Assembly (NCBI GenBank): GCA_964483105.1 | Contig: CAYZZU010000013.1 | Span: 1-64,000, forward strand | Direction: 5' to 3' | DNA from: CAYZZU01 sp964483105 | GTDB taxonomy: Bacteria > CG2-30-53-67 | Length of the DNA: 64,000 bases | In this document: positions 42,868 through 51,789 of the stretch, one piece after another | How positions within the stretch are numbered: position 1 is the first letter of the stretch | How the letters are laid out: every line of letters starts with the position of its first letter | Translations under genes and position numbers: made by a program | Notes under the pieces: model-generated | Told to the model about the DNA's origin: nothing | What the model saw: the letters and a program-made list of their open reading frames with translations, nothing else | Database searches by the model: none

Positions 42868-44486
42868 GGGGCCGGTCTTTCCCCATGCCGCACAACCGAA
42901 GGAAATTGGGTACGGTCCGTATGAGGCAGAAACATCGCAGCGTTTAAGAGATTCATGAAATCGCCATCCACATTCAGTTCCACATAAGTCACCCGGCTGC
43001 AGATCTCTTTGAGTTCCTCCCGTTTCGCATTCGACAGAAGAGTCAGACAGGCCCCTACGCCGGAACTGTTGTGGAGCAACCGATAGCGTTCAATCGGAAT
43101 GTCCGGAAGCATCCCGATCGAGACGGCCATCTTAGGGTCGATGTAGGCACCGAACGTTCCGGCCACATAAAAATGCTTCAGATCCTGGAAGGAGATGCCG
43201 GCGTAACGGGTGATCACCGTCAGGGCCGTGTACATCGCCCCCTTGGTCTTCAAGAGGTTGCCGATATCGAGTTCCGTCAGAACAATCTCCTCGCCCGTCC
43301 GGCTCTCTTCCCGGGTCGCCACACGAAAGGCACGTACTCCGTCCGATTCCGTAACCCGGAGTGAATCGGAGACAATCCTGCCCCGTTCATCGATCATCCC
43401 CGAAAGAAAGAGTTCCGCCATCAGGTCGATCAGTCCGGAGCCGCAAATTCCGGCCGGCGCTCCACCGCCGATGGTCTCATAAATCGGCATCCGCGTCACA
43501 CGATCGATCCGGACCTTCTCAATGGCACCGGCCGCAGCCCGCATACCGCACTTGACCACTCCTCCCTCCAGGGCCGGTCCGGCCGCGCCGGCGGCCACCA
43601 TCAACCATTCCCGGTTGCCGAGAACAATCTCGGCATTGGTCCCGACATCCACGAGAACGGAGGTTTCCCCCTCCCGGTGCATGCCGGAGACCAGCACACC
43701 GGCCAGGACATCCCCTCCCACGTAGCTTCCCACATTGGGGAGAACATAGAGAAGAGCGTGTTCGGACCCGCCCAGGCCGAGATCCCGGGCGGAATAGAGA
43801 TCCGGACGGTTGAGTACCGGGATATAGGGTTCACGGCAGATTCCGAGGGGATTCAGGCCGAGCAGAAAATGGATCATCGTGGTGTTCCCGGCCACGGAAA
43901 TCGCGTAAAGATGACGTTTGCTGATCCCATGCCTTTGAAGGAGACGAAGAACGTTGCGGTTCATGGCGGCAACCGTCCGTTCCTGCAGATTTCCCAACCC
44001 TTCCGGCCGCTCACAGGCATGGATCCGGCTCAGAATATCCTCGCCGTAGTCGATTTGAGGATTTTCGTCGGAGGTTTGATCCAGGAGTGTCCCATTCTCC
44101 AGGTCCAGAAGATAATAGACGATGTTGGTCGATCCCAGGTCAACGGCGATTCCGTAGTTCTGCCGACGACGGTCTCCCGGCTCCACGTCAAGTAGTTTCC
44201 TCTCCTTTCGGTCCATTCCAATGGTCAGGGTGATTCGATATCCGGAGGCATGGAGAATCTCCGAAGTCTTCCGGACCAGTGAATAGGGGACCTTGACCTT
44301 TCCGAGACCGGCTTTTGAGTTCAGGACATCCAGCACCCGGTCCACATCGGCGCGGTTGTCCTTCAGACTCGGAGCCGGCACCGAGAGAAAGACCTTCCGT
44401 ACCAGGGGATCCAATTTCCCCCTCTCCATCAACTGTTTTGGAAATTTCCGGTTCACCAATGGCTCTCTGTCGACAGCATCACGCAA
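42864..44486 (-). CDS. RACo-like ASKHA protein (DUF4445) lacking the ferredoxin domain
   Basis: 540 aa, starting with a TTG at 44486 directly after the stop of the preceding gene; an internal ATG at 44429 is possible. The middle domain (FLSVPAPSLKDNRADVDRVL) and the ASKHA ATPase core (YGIAVDLGSTNIVYYLLDLE, SVAGNTTMIHFLLGLNP, VDVGTNAEIVLGN, AGTFGAYIDPKMAVSIGMLP) match reductive activators of corrinoid proteins. RACo proteins normally start with a [2Fe-2S] domain of about 100 residues; no CxxxxCxxC motif exists here. It may use a separate ferredoxin or have another role. No methyltransferase or corrinoid protein is adjacent. Confidence 0.82.
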   Translation of the reverse strand: MRDAVDREPLVNRKFPKQLMERGKLDPLVRKVFLSVPAPSLKDNRADVDRVLDVLNSKAGLGKVKVPYSLVRKTSEILHASGYRITLTIGMDRKERKLLDVEPGDRRRQNYGIAVDLGSTNIVYYLLDLENGTLLDQTSDENPQIDYGEDILSRIHACERPEGLGNLQERTVAAMNRNVLRLLQRHGISKRHLYAISVAGNTTMIHFLLGLNPLGICREPYIPVLNRPDLYSARDLGLGGSEHALLYVLPNVGSYVGGDVLAGVLVSGMHREGETSVLVDVGTNAEIVLGNREWLMVAAGAAGPALEGGVVKCGMRAAAGAIEKVRIDRVTRMPIYETIGGGAPAGICGSGLIDLMAELFLSGMIDERGRIVSDSLRVTESDGVRAFRVATREESRTGEEIVLTELDIGNLLKTKGAMYTALTVITRYAGISFQDLKHFYVAGTFGAYIDPKMAVSIGMLPDIPIERYRLLHNSSGVGACLTLLSNAKREELKEICSRVTYVELNVDGDFMNLLNAAMFLPHTDRTQFPSVVRHGERPAP

Positions 44487-46463
44487 TTATGGAGCGCAGC
44501 TTTCCGCCTCCCCATCTTCTGTTCCCCCACGGTCCTCACTCCGGTAGATCACACACCCCATTTCCGAGACATCATATCCCCCGAGGCCGAGAAGGATCTT
44601 CTGAAACTCCCGATCTTCCCGGAGGACAGCGAGCAGTCTTCCGAACATTTCCGTCTCAAAAAACTCCTCCGGAACGGCAAGATCATACCGCTCCCTCGCC
44701 ACGGGAATGAAATCGAGCGAAAGCGCCCGGGCCGCGGCCAGGATCCCGAGTCCCGCATCAGCGGTCCCCCCGGCCACGGCGGAGGCAACCCCCATGTGGG
44801 TGTATTCCTCACGAGCATAGCCACATACGGATTCCGGTCCGATTCCAAGTTCGCGAAGAGAATGATCCGTCAGCAGGCGTGTCCCCGAACCTTTCTGGCG
44901 GTTGATAAAGACAACATCGTCACGGGTGAGGTCCCGAAACCCCGAAATCCCTCTGGGATTTCCTTTCCGGACCATCAGACCCTGCCGTCGATACACCAGG
45001 TTCACCAGGACAATCCTACGCTCCGGAAGAAATCTCTTTAAAAAGGGGATATTGTATTCACCGGTCTCCTCATCGAGCAGATGGGTCCCCGCGAGATGGG
45101 CCTCTCCCCGCTTCAGTGCCAGAAGTCCTCCCAGACTTCCCACGTGAGCCGAAGAAAAAGACATCCCCGGATACCGCTTCTTCAAACGGCTCTCCAGAAG
45201 GTCAAGGGCATTGTCGTGGCTTCCGATGCAGACCAGGGTCCGTTCGATCTCCCGCCGCGAACGAACGAGGGTAACCGGCACGGTCTCACCGCCTGCAATC
45301 CCCTCGCTCAGAGCGGGAATCCGGATCACCCCGTCGGCCCGCACCAGGGACATGAGCCTCCCGGCCCCCCTGGAGACCGGCGTAGCGATCAACCGCCGAC
45401 CCACCTGGCCCACCTTGACACGGAGAAACTCCTCCTGTCCGAGGGTTGAGGCGACCTGTCTGGAGAGTGTGGCCTGAACTCTCCTCTCCTCCGGAAGAGG
45501 ACGTCCCTGCCAGGCATGGATGAGCGGCCTGACGAAGAGTTCGAGTGTCAGGACCGCCGAAACCGGATAACCCGGAATCCCCACGACCGGTTTGCCCTGA
45601 GCCAACCCCAGAATGACCGGTTTGCCGGGTTTGATACGGACCCCCTGCACCAGGACCTCTCCCAACTCCCGGAAGGCATGAACCGTATAGTCTTCCCTTC
45701 CAGCGGAAGAACCGGCGTTGACGAGCACCAGATCCGCCTTCTTCAGGGAATCGCGTACGGTCTCTGTCAGGCGTTCCAGATCATCCGGAACGATCTCATT
45801 CCGGTACGGCTCCGCCCCCCACTCTTTCAACATACCGCAGAGGATCCTGGAGTTGAATTCGATAATCTTTCCCTTTCCAATCCCGGAGCCCGGCTGAACC
45901 AGCTCATTGCCCGTAGGAATCACAGCCACAACGGGACGGCGACGGACCCGGATCTCAGTCACCCCGCCCGCCAGGACGGCACCTACATCCACCGGTCGGA
46001 TTTTATGATTTTCCGGAAGGATCATTTCCGTGGCCACCATGTCCTCCCCCATGGTTCGGACGTGCTGGTAGGGAGTGACCGGAGCAATAATCTCGATTTC
46101 GTCCTCCCCCGAACGTTCCAGGTCCTCCACCATGATCACGGCATCCATCCCCTCCGGAAGGGGGTCCCCGGTATCCACGAAGAGGGCCTCCCGACCGATC
46201 TTAAGCCGTACGGGCGTTGTCTCGGAGGCACCGAGGGTATCGGAAAACCTCACAGCCACGCCGTCCATGGCCGACCCGTGATAGGAAGGAGAAGACAAAC
46301 GGGCGATCACCGCCTCGGACGTGATTCGCCCCAAGGCGTCATCCACCGGAATCAGCTCCCCGGGAAGGGGTGAGTCCGCGCCGTGTGAAGAAAGGATCTT
46401 CTCCCAGAGGGAAAGCGCCTGATCCAGGGAGGTACTTTCCGGATAGATCTGTCTCTTAACCAC
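44487..46463 (-). CDS. MoeA fused to a periplasmic-binding-protein-like domain
   Basis: 658 aa from a GTG at 46463 (AAGGAG eight bases upstream); the longer open frame overlaps the other moeA. Residues about 1-405 are MoeA, molybdenum insertase, with the AMDGVAVR block, VLVNAGSSAGREDYT and GIPGYPVSAVL. Residues about 410-640 are a LysR-substrate-like/PBP domain (IGSHDNALDLLESRLKKRYP, FINRQKGSGTRLLTDHSLRE, GTADAGLGILAAARAL) found fused to MoeA or ModE-like proteins and probably sensing oxyanion or cofactor. Next to a stand-alone moeA. Confidence 0.9.
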   Translation of the reverse strand: MVKRQIYPESTSLDQALSLWEKILSSHGADSPLPGELIPVDDALGRITSEAVIARLSSPSYHGSAMDGVAVRFSDTLGASETTPVRLKIGREALFVDTGDPLPEGMDAVIMVEDLERSGEDEIEIIAPVTPYQHVRTMGEDMVATEMILPENHKIRPVDVGAVLAGGVTEIRVRRRPVVAVIPTGNELVQPGSGIGKGKIIEFNSRILCGMLKEWGAEPYRNEIVPDDLERLTETVRDSLKKADLVLVNAGSSAGREDYTVHAFRELGEVLVQGVRIKPGKPVILGLAQGKPVVGIPGYPVSAVLTLELFVRPLIHAWQGRPLPEERRVQATLSRQVASTLGQEEFLRVKVGQVGRRLIATPVSRGAGRLMSLVRADGVIRIPALSEGIAGGETVPVTLVRSRREIERTLVCIGSHDNALDLLESRLKKRYPGMSFSSAHVGSLGGLLALKRGEAHLAGTHLLDEETGEYNIPFLKRFLPERRIVLVNLVYRRQGLMVRKGNPRGISGFRDLTRDDVVFINRQKGSGTRLLTDHSLRELGIGPESVCGYAREEYTHMGVASAVAGGTADAGLGILAAARALSLDFIPVARERYDLAVPEEFFETEMFGRLLAVLREDREFQKILLGLGGYDVSEMGCVIYRSEDRGGTEDGEAESCAP

Positions 46464-46480
46464 AACCGGGACTCCTTCTT

Positions 46481-47758
46481 TCAAAAAAGACGCACATCCA
46501 CCTCTTCTCCCTTTTCCACACCGAGTTGGTTTTCCGGGATCACAACCGTTCCCGCCGCATCGACCAGCGTGGAAATGAGACCTGATTTCCCCAGAATGGG
46601 ACGCGCCCGAACCTCCTTCCCTTCCATCTCCAGGGCCACACGAATATAGTCTTCCCGTCCCGCGCGGGATGCGACACTGCGGGTGATCCGGGCACGAACC
46701 CCTTGCCTCCCGAACCGGTCCCACAAGGGTATCTCCTCTCCACTGAGCTTCCGGAGCCAGGGTCTGACAAAGAGATCATATCCGATCACCACCGCCGCCG
46801 GATGCCCCGGAAGACCGAAGACAGGCCGATCCCCGATCAGGGCGCAGAGAGTCGGCTTACCCGGTTTGACGGCCACACCGTGTACCAGGATCCCCGGTCC
46901 TCCAAAGGAGGCGAGTATCCTGGCCGTCAAATCCCGCGTCCCCACGGAACTCCCCCCGGAAAGAATCACCAGAGAGGTTTCCCGTACGGCGCGCTCCACC
47001 GCCTCCCGCAGCCGATCTTCATCATCCGGGATAATGGGAAATCGGACCGGGAGCCCTCCGGCCTGCTCGATCAGGGCCGAAAGATGATAGGAATTGATAT
47101 CGCGCACCTGCCCCGGAGCGGCGGCCCGGTCCGGGGGGATGATCTCATCTCCCGTGGGGATGACCGCAACCCGGGGGCGATGGAAAACGGGCACCCGGGT
47201 GACTCCGACTCCGCAGAGTGCACCGATGTCCTGGGGCCGGATTCGATGTCCCCGTTTCAGGATAATCTCCCCCAGCTCCATGTCTTCGCCGGCCCGGATC
47301 ACATTCTCACCGGGTGCCACGGGTTTTGTCACCTCGAGCATGTGATCATCCACCTGAGAGGTATACTCCAGCATGACAACGGCGTCAGCCCCTTCCGGCA
47401 GCATTCCACCGGTAGCAATCTTCATCGCCTCCGCATTCCCGACCTCCCCGACGGCTTCCTTCCCCATCGCAACCTTCCCGGTCAATGCGAGATAGGCGGG
47501 AAGGGCCTCGGTCGCCCCAAAGGTATCCCGCCCCCGGACAGCGTAACCGTCCATGGTCGACCTTGTAAAAGGAGGCAGATTCTCCGGAGAGCGCAGATCC
47601 CGACTCACCACCCGTCCCAATGTATCGGTCGTCGGGATCTCTTCTTCTCCGGGAAGAGGACACGCTGCATAAAATTTTTTCAACAGCACCTGCGTCTCTT
47701 CTCTCGGGAAGAGATCAGAACGCCCCAGCATATCCCGAATGTTCCGGTTCCCGTCCAT
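46481..47758 (-). CDS. moeA: Molybdopterin molybdenumtransferase MoeA
   Basis: 425 aa (AAGGAA upstream of the ATG). Inserts molybdate into adenylated molybdopterin. Shows TMDGYAVRGRDTFGA, ILSGGSSVGTRDLTARILAS and GLPGHPAAVVIGYDLFVRP. Eighteen bases ahead of the moeA-PBP fusion. Supplies cofactor for enzymes such as the Psr-like protein at 13063. Two MoeA types side by side are sometimes linked to separate Mo and W use; that is inference. Confidence 0.95.
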   Translation of the reverse strand: MDGNRNIRDMLGRSDLFPREETQVLLKKFYAACPLPGEEEIPTTDTLGRVVSRDLRSPENLPPFTRSTMDGYAVRGRDTFGATEALPAYLALTGKVAMGKEAVGEVGNAEAMKIATGGMLPEGADAVVMLEYTSQVDDHMLEVTKPVAPGENVIRAGEDMELGEIILKRGHRIRPQDIGALCGVGVTRVPVFHRPRVAVIPTGDEIIPPDRAAAPGQVRDINSYHLSALIEQAGGLPVRFPIIPDDEDRLREAVERAVRETSLVILSGGSSVGTRDLTARILASFGGPGILVHGVAVKPGKPTLCALIGDRPVFGLPGHPAAVVIGYDLFVRPWLRKLSGEEIPLWDRFGRQGVRARITRSVASRAGREDYIRVALEMEGKEVRARPILGKSGLISTLVDAAGTVVIPENQLGVEKGEEVDVRLF

Positions 47759-47865
47759 GCATAATTTCCTTCTCAGGAGTCCTCTGTATCCGCATCGCTG
47801 TGAACCCGTTTTATATCACACTTGAAATGCCTGTGACAAACGCTTCTTTACACCCGGCGCACCAC

Positions 47866-47904
47866 AAAAAAAAACCGCTGCCCGATCTCAAAGATGGGCA
47901 GCGG
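47866..47904 (-). terminator. Rho-independent terminator after the tetraheme cytochrome
   Basis: On the minus strand CCGCTGCCC (47896-47904) pairs with GGGCAGCGG (47875-47883) across a 12-base loop, followed by nine T residues. It ends the cytochrome transcript 40 bases after its stop. Confidence 0.92.
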
Positions 47905-47943
47905 CTGAGCCGGTGCAGGATAGAGCTTACCGAAACCGGTTGT

Positions 47944-48459
47944 CTAATGTTTCTTCCTGAGAGGGAAATGCTGATGCGTTCCTTCCTTCTTCCGTTCCTC
48001 AAAATTAAAGGATTTGAAGAAGGGGCTTTGGGGGTTATGGCACTTGGTACAAGTCTTCTCGTTAGGAAGCACAAACCCCTTGGCCTGGATATCGGCAAGC
48101 TTGAAATTCCGGTTGGTCATCATCACCTTCATATAAGCCGAACCGGGACCGTGACAGGCTTCGCACTGGACACCCGGCATATCGGCCTTGCCGTTTGTCG
48201 TATGACAACCCAGACATTTCGCGTCGGTGGTATAGTCCTTGTTGGCATCCAGTCCCGCCTTGGTCTTGGCATCGGCGGCAACTCCCGACTTCAGCAGTTC
48301 AAAGGCATTGGCCATTTTGGTTTTCGCCCAGCTCTTGTACTCTTTCATGTGGCACATCCGGCATTTTTTCACACCGACATAATTCGCGGCGTAAAGATCA
48401 GACGCCCCTACAAAAACAAAAACAGATACCATGAACATCAACATCCACTTTTTCATCAC
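47944..48459 (-). CDS. Secreted tetraheme cytochrome c (c554-like)
   Basis: 171 aa. A cleavable signal peptide (WMLMFMVSVFVFVGASDLYA) is followed by four heme motifs: CRMCH, CLGCH, CEACHG and CTKCH. The opening YVGVKKCRMCHMKEYKSWAK, the middle GVQCEACHGPGSAY and the final CHNPQSPFFKSFNF are typical of cytochrome c554/c-prime-like proteins. A soluble periplasmic electron carrier. It has its own promoter, an operator-like palindrome and a terminator, so it is a separate regulon member. Confidence 0.93.
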   Translation of the reverse strand: MMKKWMLMFMVSVFVFVGASDLYAANYVGVKKCRMCHMKEYKSWAKTKMANAFELLKSGVAADAKTKAGLDANKDYTTDAKCLGCHTTNGKADMPGVQCEACHGPGSAYMKVMMTNRNFKLADIQAKGFVLPNEKTCTKCHNPQSPFFKSFNFEERKKEGTHQHFPLRKKH

Positions 48460-48514
48460 CTTTCTCCTCCTTTTGGGTTTGAATGAAATGAATGAAATGA
48501 ACTCCTGCCTCTCC

Positions 48515-48532
48515 AGCTTATTCGAATAAGCT
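48515..48532. promoter_or_regulatory. Perfect 18-bp palindrome AGCTTATTCGAATAAGCT (operator candidate)
   Basis: An 18-base perfect palindrome adjoining the -10 box and covering the expected transcription start of the cytochrome gene, a position suited to repression. The core TTCGAA also occurs upstream of the -35 box (ATATTCGAAG at 48563-48572) and near the sigma-54 promoter at 17931. Confidence 0.6.
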
Positions 48533-48561
48533 TATATACATCAAAGACGATATCGAGTCAA
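48533..48561 (-). promoter_or_regulatory. Sigma-70 promoter of the tetraheme cytochrome
   Basis: On the minus strand TTGACT (48556-48561), a 17-base spacer and TATATA (48533-48538), 74 bases ahead of the start codon. Strong match. Confidence 0.75.
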
Positions 48562-48895
48562 ATATATTCGAAGCCCTTGCCGTTTTTTTTCTACCACGCA
48601 AGATCAGGTTGCGGCAAGATGACCTCCGGATCCTCTTTTTCATTGAATTTTCTTTACGATACGTTCTGATTTTCCGCTCTGCGATGCTCGGGTGCGTGGA
48701 GGGGGCACGCTCCCCCTGCGGGGGAGTCTGGTTTGCATAGCTTGTCGATCCTGTTCATCCTGTCAAAAAGGTTTGTTTTTTTGATGGGTGAATGGTTTTT
48801 CGCTTTGGACCTCATCACCCCGGGAAATTGGGGAAACTTCTGGCGAACCAGGTCTTGATCCCCGGTCCCGTTTCCGGTAAAATGGCACCTCAATC

Positions 48896-49732
48896 ATGAA
48901 AAAAAATCCATCCGTCAGCGTGATCATCCCCACCTGGAACCGATTTTCACTACTCTGTGAAGCAATTGAATCGGTTCTCGCTCAGGAAGATCCCGACTTT
49001 GAGCTGATTGTCGTGGATGACGGATCCACGGATGAAACCCCTGACATTCAGACCCTGTACGAAGGCCGGCTCTTTTATATCTATCAGAAGAACCGTGGAG
49101 TCAGCGCGGCAAGAAACCGGGGAATCTCTTTCGCACGGGGGAAGTGGATCGCCTTTCTCGACTCGGACGACCTCTGGAAACCGGAAAAACTCAAGATCCA
49201 GAAGGCGGCCATGTTGAATCACCCCGAAATCCGGATTTCCTACACCGAGGAAATTTGGTACCGGAAAGGCATCCGGGTCAATCCCATGAAAAAACACGCC
49301 AAGCATTCGGGATGGATCTTTCGACACTGCCTTCCGCTTTGCATCATCAGCCCCTCTTCGGTGATGATCCGGAGATCTCTCTTCCGTGAAGTCGGCACCT
49401 TTGATGAAAACCTTCCCGTTTGTGAAGACTATGATATGTGGCTTAGGATCACCCGGAAATTCCCTGTCCATCTGATTCGCGAGCCCTTGATCATCAAACG
49501 GAACGGGCATGGGAAACAACTCTCAGCCTGCGGCTGGGGTTTTGACCGGTACCGGGTCCGGAGTCTCTTAAAACTGCTTGATTCAGGAACATTGACCCCC
49601 CTCCAGGCCCGGTCTGCAAGGAAGATCTTACAACAAAAATGCGCGATTCTTTCCCGGGGCTTTTATAAACACGGGAAGATCGAAGAGGCAAGATATTATG
49701 AGGCGTTGTCGTTTCAGGCGCGAGGTGAGTGA
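48896..49732 (+). CDS. Family 2 glycosyltransferase
   Basis: 278 aa. GT-A fold with SVIIPTWNRFSLLCEAIESV, ELIVVDDGSTDETPDI and the DxD-type motif FLDSDDLW, then a catalytic-type FDENLPVCEDYDMWLR. Likely adds a sugar in surface polysaccharide synthesis. No clear ribosome-binding site is seen ahead of the ATG. It is isolated from other sugar genes. Confidence 0.9.
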   Translation: MKKNPSVSVIIPTWNRFSLLCEAIESVLAQEDPDFELIVVDDGSTDETPDIQTLYEGRLFYIYQKNRGVSAARNRGISFARGKWIAFLDSDDLWKPEKLKIQKAAMLNHPEIRISYTEEIWYRKGIRVNPMKKHAKHSGWIFRHCLPLCIISPSSVMIRRSLFREVGTFDENLPVCEDYDMWLRITRKFPVHLIREPLIIKRNGHGKQLSACGWGFDRYRVRSLLKLLDSGTLTPLQARSARKILQQKCAILSRGFYKHGKIEEARYYEALSFQARGE

Positions 49733-49840
49733 AATCACACAATCAGATTGATTTCCCACTCCAATCATGTTAAGCTCACAACAGATCTTGTGCCGATATC
49801 CGTTTTGGTTTGATTCTGACGAATCAGGTTCCATTCCACG

Positions 49841-51346
49841 ATGAAATTTTTCCAGAAACTGAATCAAAGTCTGAAGGCCCGTTTTATCATCTTCCTCGCG
49901 TTGATTCTGACCTTCACCATCGGTGTCTCCTCCTACATCGATTTCCAGATCCAGTACAACCAGCTCGTCGATTTTTCCAAGGAGAAGCTTCGTGACCTCT
50001 CGGATACCATCGAACGAAGCATCAAACATGCCATGAAACAGGGAAGGAGCAAGGACGTCAAGCAGATCCTGCAGACGGTGGGAACTCTCCCGGATATCGA
50101 AAGGATCCGGATTTTTTCCCGACATGGAAGAATTCTGATCTCCAGCCTCCCGAACGAAAAGGGAAGGATGGTCGACCCGCATGATCTGAAGCTCTTTCAC
50201 GCACGGAAATTCGCGACGGTCTACGATTTCAACAATCTTCAACAGCCGACCTTCTGCGTGATCAAACCGATCATCAATGAACCTCCCTGCTTTCGATGCC
50301 ACGGGACGAATCCGAATCAGATCAACGGGGTTCTTGAACTGGAGGTTTCCATGGACAAGGTGCATCGGCGCCTTTCCAGAGTCCGAAGATTCATGATCCT
50401 CTCCACACTCTCAACGCTCCTGGTCCTGTCCATATCGATCATCTTTCTCCTGTCCCACCTGGTAAACAAGCCGATCAACAACCTGATCACGACCATGCGG
50501 AAAACCCAGGCCGGGGACCTGACCGCCCGTGTCAAGCCGGAATCCACTCTCGAATTCAGAGAACTGGGGCGGAATTTCAACTCAACCATCTCCAAGCTCG
50601 AAAAGGCACAAAAGGGACTGAAACATCTGCATGAACAACAGATGGAGCGGGTATCCCGCCTGGCCACGATCGGTGAACTGGCTGCGGGAATCGCCCACGA
50701 GATCAAAAATCCAATCGCCGGAATCGGAGGGGCCATCCAGATCCTGATGCAGGACCTCTCCCACAAGGATCCGCGACGGGAAATCTTTGAGGAGATTCTC
50801 AAACAGATCGACCGGATCGACCAGGATGTGAAGGACCTGTTAAGTTACGCACGAACTGCGAAACCGACCCTGGCGGAACAAAACATAAATATCCTCGTTC
50901 AGCAGTCTCTGCTCCTGATCCGTGACCGGGCGGCACAAAAAAATGTTAAGATCATCACCGAACTGGACGATACAATTCCCAGAATCGAGGTGGACGAAAA
51001 ACAAATCCAGCAGGTCCTGGTCAATCTCGCACTCAATGGCATCCAGGCCATGCCGGATGGGGGAAGGCTCACCTTCTCTTCCAGGATCCAGAACCATGAG
51101 AGCGGGAAAACCTATATGGAGATCCGGGTTGAAGACACAGGGAAGGGAATTCCGCCGGAAAACCTGTCCAAGATCTTCACTCCCTTCTTCACAACCCGGC
51201 ATACCGGCACCGGGCTGGGGCTTCCAATCAGTCAGAAGATCATCCAACAGCATCATGGAAAGATCCAGGTAAGAAGCAAATTGGGCGAAGGGACCTGTTT
51301 TACGATCCTGCTCCCTGTGACAAGGACCGGCGCAATGGTATCATGA
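49841..51346 (+). CDS. Sensor histidine kinase with periplasmic c-type heme motif
   Basis: 501 aa. Two membrane helices (about 15-34 and 185-205) bound a periplasmic domain that contains CFRCH (C150-H154) in the context NEPPCFRCHGTNPNQINGVL, a c-type heme site. HAMP follows (206-260), then HisKA with H286 in AAGIAHEIKNPIAGI, and a HATPase with N, DTGKGIPPE and GTGLGLPIS boxes. The heme likely senses redox state or a gaseous ligand; the NtrC-type regulator at 51790 is the natural partner, with a PilZ gene in between. Start without a clear ribosome-binding site. Confidence 0.92.
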   Translation: MKFFQKLNQSLKARFIIFLALILTFTIGVSSYIDFQIQYNQLVDFSKEKLRDLSDTIERSIKHAMKQGRSKDVKQILQTVGTLPDIERIRIFSRHGRILISSLPNEKGRMVDPHDLKLFHARKFATVYDFNNLQQPTFCVIKPIINEPPCFRCHGTNPNQINGVLELEVSMDKVHRRLSRVRRFMILSTLSTLLVLSISIIFLLSHLVNKPINNLITTMRKTQAGDLTARVKPESTLEFRELGRNFNSTISKLEKAQKGLKHLHEQQMERVSRLATIGELAAGIAHEIKNPIAGIGGAIQILMQDLSHKDPRREIFEEILKQIDRIDQDVKDLLSYARTAKPTLAEQNINILVQQSLLLIRDRAAQKNVKIITELDDTIPRIEVDEKQIQQVLVNLALNGIQAMPDGGRLTFSSRIQNHESGKTYMEIRVEDTGKGIPPENLSKIFTPFFTTRHTGTGLGLPISQKIIQQHHGKIQVRSKLGEGTCFTILLPVTRTGAMVS

Positions 51347-51424
51347 TTCTCCTCAAAACCGACGGCTTCTCGAAAGGTTCGTCCTTGTTCAACAGGCCGT
51401 CAAACCTGCAGGGTTGAGGGAAGC

Positions 51425-51775
51425 ATGGATTCCGAGAAAAGAAAATATCTGAGGGTTCCGCTTTCGGTCAGTGTCTCCTACCGGGTCAATCATCAGACCC
51501 GGGAAGAGGCCTATCATGTGGAATCGGTCAATATCGGAGAAGGAGGAATCTTTGTAAAAACCGATCTTCCTCTGGGAATCGGAACCGACGTGGAACTGGA
51601 GTTCTCCCTTCCGAACGCCCCGGAACCGATCCGTGTTTGCGGAAAGGTTGTCTGGTCCGGCGGTCTGGAAACTCCCGGAAAAGGAGAGGTCTCGGGAAAG
51701 GGCATCCGGTTCACGGAGTGCAAGGAGCATTTTCGAAAACTTCTCACAGAGTATGTTCAGCAGGCATCGAAATAA
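51425..51775 (+). CDS. PilZ-domain protein
   Basis: 116 aa single-domain protein. The c-di-GMP-binding RxxxR-type N-terminus (KRKYLRVPL) and the second motif (NIGEGGIFVKT, a D/NxSxxG-like element) are present. GAGGGA precedes the ATG. Placed between kinase and response regulator, it may bring c-di-GMP input to this pathway or to the downstream secretion genes (inference). Confidence 0.88.
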   Translation: MDSEKRKYLRVPLSVSVSYRVNHQTREEAYHVESVNIGEGGIFVKTDLPLGIGTDVELEFSLPNAPEPIRVCGKVVWSGGLETPGKGEVSGKGIRFTECKEHFRKLLTEYVQQASK

Positions 51776-51789
51776 GGAGTGTTTTTCAC

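Larger units (their letters stand above)
48460..48895. other. Gene-free intergenic region
   Basis: The left half holds the cytochrome promoter and palindrome. The right half contains a hairpin CTCCCCC-TGC-GGGGGAG (48710-48726) and a run reading CGATCCTGTTCATCCTGTC (48746-48764), a type of short intergenic repeat. A small open frame on the minus strand at 48654-48893 has no family likeness and is not called. Confidence 0.55.

Noticed and set aside
48575..48600. Terminator at the run of eight T residues on the plus strand
   Set aside because: No hairpin precedes it and no plus-strand gene lies upstream.
48654..48893. 79-codon minus-strand frame in the intergenic gap
   Set aside because: No family likeness, contains intergenic repeat sequence and has no ribosome-binding site.
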